Source: Pelagihabitans sp947500445 (GTDB taxonomy: Bacteria > Bacteroidota > Bacteroidia > Flavobacteriales > Flavobacteriaceae). From it: a stretch of 64,000 bases of DNA. Position 1 is the first letter of the stretch; each line of letters starts with the position of its first letter. Below the pieces are notes generated by a model that searched no databases, was not told the origin of the DNA, and saw only the letters and a program-made list of their open reading frames with translations. Both the position numbers and the translations under genes were made by a program. Shown one piece after another: positions 61,655 through 64,000 of this stretch. The stretch covers positions 1 to 64,000 of the forward strand of contig NZ_JBNGOP010000010.1 of NCBI RefSeq assembly GCF_050589625.1, read 5' to 3'.

Positions 61655-63514
61655 ATGAATTTTATGCAGCGTGTTCGGGTAAAGGCAACACTTTTTTTGA
61701 CGCTTCTCCTTTCAATAGTGTCGGGTGCCCTAAGGGGCCAAAAAAACGATACACCGATCATGCAGGTCGAAAAGGCGCTGGCGACTTCCAAACAATATGC
61801 GTTGACCGATCGGGATAGCGCCATGCATTATGCATTACAGGCCGAAAAACGGAATTTATCGCTTAACGATCATCGGCTTAAAATCGCGATAAAAAACCAA
61901 AAAGCGATCATCCACATTTATAAGGGAGCGTTTGACGAGGCCGAAAAACTATTACGGCAGAATATAGCCGAAACGGAGATCGATGGGGCCGCCCTGGCAA
62001 CGGCATACCAAAATTTAGGAACCGTTTTCAACTACGGACAACGTTTTGAACAAGCCGTCGAATATTACCTGAAAGCCCTGGACCTTGGTGAAAAAAATAA
62101 GGATACCAGCAGTTTGGGCAAAATATACTCCAACCTGGGAGGCATTCATGCCCGCTTGGGAAATACCGATAAGGCCAGTCGTTTTTTGAATAGCGCGCTA
62201 CTTTTCCTCAAGGACGAGGAACCGCAAAAAATGCAAGTTGTTACCAATTTGGCGGGAGTAGCCTTTAACAATGGTCAACTGGATGAAGCGATCTCCCTTA
62301 CCCTGGAAGCGGAGCAATTGGCCGTCAACAATAAGATCCCTATTTTTTTGGGAACCATATATTCCAATCTCTGTAATTTTTATTTGGAGAAAAAGGAGTT
62401 CGATACCTCCATCGCCTATGGAGAAAAAGGACTTGAAAACAAAAAACGGTTTGGAAAAAATACCGATGTGGTCGTCAACAACATTGCATATGCCTATTTG
62501 CAACAGGGCAGGCCCGATGCCGCAATTGCCTATTTAGAGACCATACCCAAAAATGCACAGGCCGATGTACGCGTGTTGGCTTACAATAATTTACGAGAGG
62601 CCTATGAATTGCAAAACAAGCCTACAACGGCACTTCGCTATGCCAATTTGTATGCCAGCTTAAAGGATTCAATCGTGAACGCCTCGCAAGCAAAGCAAGT
62701 TGCAGAGCTGAGCGAAAAGTACGAATCCGAAAAAAAAGAACAACAAATAGAGGTGCTTCGTACAAAGGACGCTTTGAACAATAGCAAGATAAAGACCCAA
62801 CGGGCGTATTTTTTGACTACCGCCATTCTAGGATTATTGCTCTTGATTTCCGTTTTTTTCTGGTATCGCGAGCAACGGACAAAACAGTCGTTGAAAACGG
62901 CCCAAATTCGCCACAGATTATTACAAACGCAGCTGAACCCACATTTTTTGTTCCATGCGCTGAATAGCATCCAGAGTTTTATTTTCAAGGGGAAGAAAGA
63001 AGAGTCGGTCGGTTATTTGGGAAGCTTTAGCAAGCTGATGCGATCAATTTTGGAAAGCTCCGATCAGGACTTTATAACCATTGAAGAAGACATAAAGGCC
63101 TTACGGGCCTATTTGGAACTACAAAAACTCAATACCAACGATGCATGGGGTTTTGAAATCGATGTTGCCGATAGTGTGAAGGACGAAATGCTGCTTATTC
63201 CCCCAATGTTTACCCAGCCCTATGTGGAAAATGCCGTTTTACATGGGTTGAAAGGTACCGCGGACGGTATGGTAACCGTGCGCTATGGATTGAAGCAAAA
63301 CCGATTGGAGATCGAAGTTTCCGACAATGGTAAAGGCCCCCGACCGGAGCAGAAAAATGCCAATCAGCTGCATCGGTCCATGAGCACCAAAATCCTGGAT
63401 AACCGTATCGAAAATCTTAAAAAAACACATCGCTTTCATTGCAAGGTGAAAACGACATATGCCGATAACGGAACCAAGGTGTATCTTAGTTTTCCAATGA
63501 AATACGACATCTAA
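61655..63514 (+). CDS. LytS-type sensor histidine kinase with TPR sensor region
   Basis: A 619-residue protein. After a signal-like helix, residues ~30-340 form TPR repeats (YQNLGTVFNYGQRFEQAVEY and IYSNLGGIHARLGN units), followed by a coiled coil, a membrane helix (~382-402), and a His_kinase domain with the phospho-acceptor His near 429 in LNPHFLFHALNSIQSF. The ATPase domain has the N box PYVENAVLHGL (~522) and SDNGKGP. It probably phosphorylates the LytTR-type regulator encoded 26 bases downstream. Confidence 0.93.
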   Translation: MNFMQRVRVKATLFLTLLLSIVSGALRGQKNDTPIMQVEKALATSKQYALTDRDSAMHYALQAEKRNLSLNDHRLKIAIKNQKAIIHIYKGAFDEAEKLLRQNIAETEIDGAALATAYQNLGTVFNYGQRFEQAVEYYLKALDLGEKNKDTSSLGKIYSNLGGIHARLGNTDKASRFLNSALLFLKDEEPQKMQVVTNLAGVAFNNGQLDEAISLTLEAEQLAVNNKIPIFLGTIYSNLCNFYLEKKEFDTSIAYGEKGLENKKRFGKNTDVVVNNIAYAYLQQGRPDAAIAYLETIPKNAQADVRVLAYNNLREAYELQNKPTTALRYANLYASLKDSIVNASQAKQVAELSEKYESEKKEQQIEVLRTKDALNNSKIKTQRAYFLTTAILGLLLLISVFFWYREQRTKQSLKTAQIRHRLLQTQLNPHFLFHALNSIQSFIFKGKKEESVGYLGSFSKLMRSILESSDQDFITIEEDIKALRAYLELQKLNTNDAWGFEIDVADSVKDEMLLIPPMFTQPYVENAVLHGLKGTADGMVTVRYGLKQNRLEIEVSDNGKGPRPEQKNANQLHRSMSTKILDNRIENLKKTHRFHCKVKTTYADNGTKVYLSFPMKYDI

Positions 63515-63540
63515 TGGCCGATCCACCGTACTTTTGAGTT

Positions 63541-64000
63541 ATGGAGAAACCGCTTTCATGCATTATTATCGAGGACGATACCTTTGCGGCCGAAATGGCC
63601 GAGGACATCATTTTGGGCCATTTCAAAAATGTAGCGATTACCGATATCATTTCCGACGTAGCCACGGCACTGCTACGTTTACAGGAAAAGCAACCCGATT
63701 TTGTGATACTCGATGTCAACCTAAAGGACGGCAATGCCTTCGAGTTATTGAAGGGGTTGCCCCAAATTAACTTCAAGATTATTTTCACCACTTCTTTTGA
63801 TAAGTATGCCGTATGGGCCTTTCGTTTCAGTGCATTGGATTATCTGCTCAAACCCTACCTGCCTTCCGATCTGGTGCAAGCCGTGGAAAAAGTGATTTCG
63901 GCTTTGGACCATGCCGTGTATACGGAACAATGGAGTGCTTTTTATCATAATCTCGACACTTCGGATGCCGACAGGAAACTGGTATTGAAAAATTTGGACG
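63541..64000 (+). CDS. Response regulator, probably LytTR type (partial, cut by window end)
   Basis: The frame from ATG at 63541 runs to the window end (153 codons). The receiver domain is complete: acidic pocket IIEDD (11-13), phospho-acceptor Asp58 in VILDVNLKDG, Thr near 83 and Lys104 in LLKPYLP. The C-terminal output domain is cut off. Pairing with a LytS-type kinase makes a LytTR DNA-binding domain likely. Confidence 0.9.
   Translation, partial: MEKPLSCIIIEDDTFAAEMAEDIILGHFKNVAITDIISDVATALLRLQEKQPDFVILDVNLKDGNAFELLKGLPQINFKIIFTTSFDKYAVWAFRFSALDYLLKPYLPSDLVQAVEKVISALDHAVYTEQWSAFYHNLDTSDADRKLVLKNLD

Noticed and set aside
61655..64000. Hybrid two-component system
   Set aside because: Kinase and receiver are on separate frames with a stop and 26 bases between them, so they are a standard pair.

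Overview
The window looks like chromosome from a member of the Flavobacteriaceae (Bacteroidota), probably marine and pigmented. The evidence is Bacteroidota-type promoters (TAnnTTTG at -7, TTTG near -33) before several genes, families typical of the group (TonB receptor with a carboxypeptidase-like N-terminal domain, DUF3570/DUF4266, DUF4097, seven-helix AraC sensor, SCO next to FeoAB), and a CrtY-type lycopene cyclase. The species cannot be resolved from the sequence alone.

Layout. 0-7 kb: minus-strand tetR-tolC-MFP-RND efflux operon. 7-8 kb: ECF sigma factor plus a small membrane protein. 8.3-15 kb: polyprenyl diphosphate synthase, crtY, then a TonB receptor divergent from a DtxR/MntR regulator and a ZIP metal transporter; this block is flanked by degenerate non-coding repeats. 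15.2-17.7 kb: ApbE-DUF4266-DUF3570, a probable extracytoplasmic flavinylation unit. 18.0-29.1 kb: a Pel-like exopolysaccharide locus, the most notable feature of the window. 29.3-32.8 kb: S9 peptidase and small secreted proteins. 33.0-34.4 kb: TetR/SDR pair sharing a palindromic operator. 34.9-37.9 kb: ECF sigma / HEAT-repeat anti-sigma / two DUF4097 proteins. 38.6-45 kb: AraC-type sensor-regulator, Nudix-like lipoprotein, serine hydrolase and a CarbopepD-type protein. 45.2-48.7 kb: FeoA-FeoB, a 51-residue FeoB-associated protein not previously delimited, and SCO. 48.8-50.3 kb: RseP and tRNA-Asn. 50.6-58.2 kb: an accessory region of mostly minus-strand, AT-rich single genes separated by related non-coding linkers, like an integron cassette array. 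59-64 kb: small proteins, DUF4184 and a LytS/LytTR-type two-component pair cut by the window end.

The Pel-like locus holds a GH114 lipoprotein, a PelF-type glycosyltransferase, a PelG-type exporter, a second GH114 protein, a 659-residue polytopic membrane protein and a 1334-residue lipoprotein. The last joins a PelA-like NodB deacetylase to a PelB-like TPR region and C-terminal beta-barrel in one chain. Most of these genes abut or overlap, so they are probably co-transcribed. No PelD (c-di-GMP receptor), PelE or PelC was seen. The inferred pathway is cytoplasmic polymerisation by the PelF homologue, inner-membrane transport by the PelG homologue, deacetylation and hydrolysis in the periplasm, and exit through the fused barrel.

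All function calls are from reading translated sequence and motifs; no database search was run.
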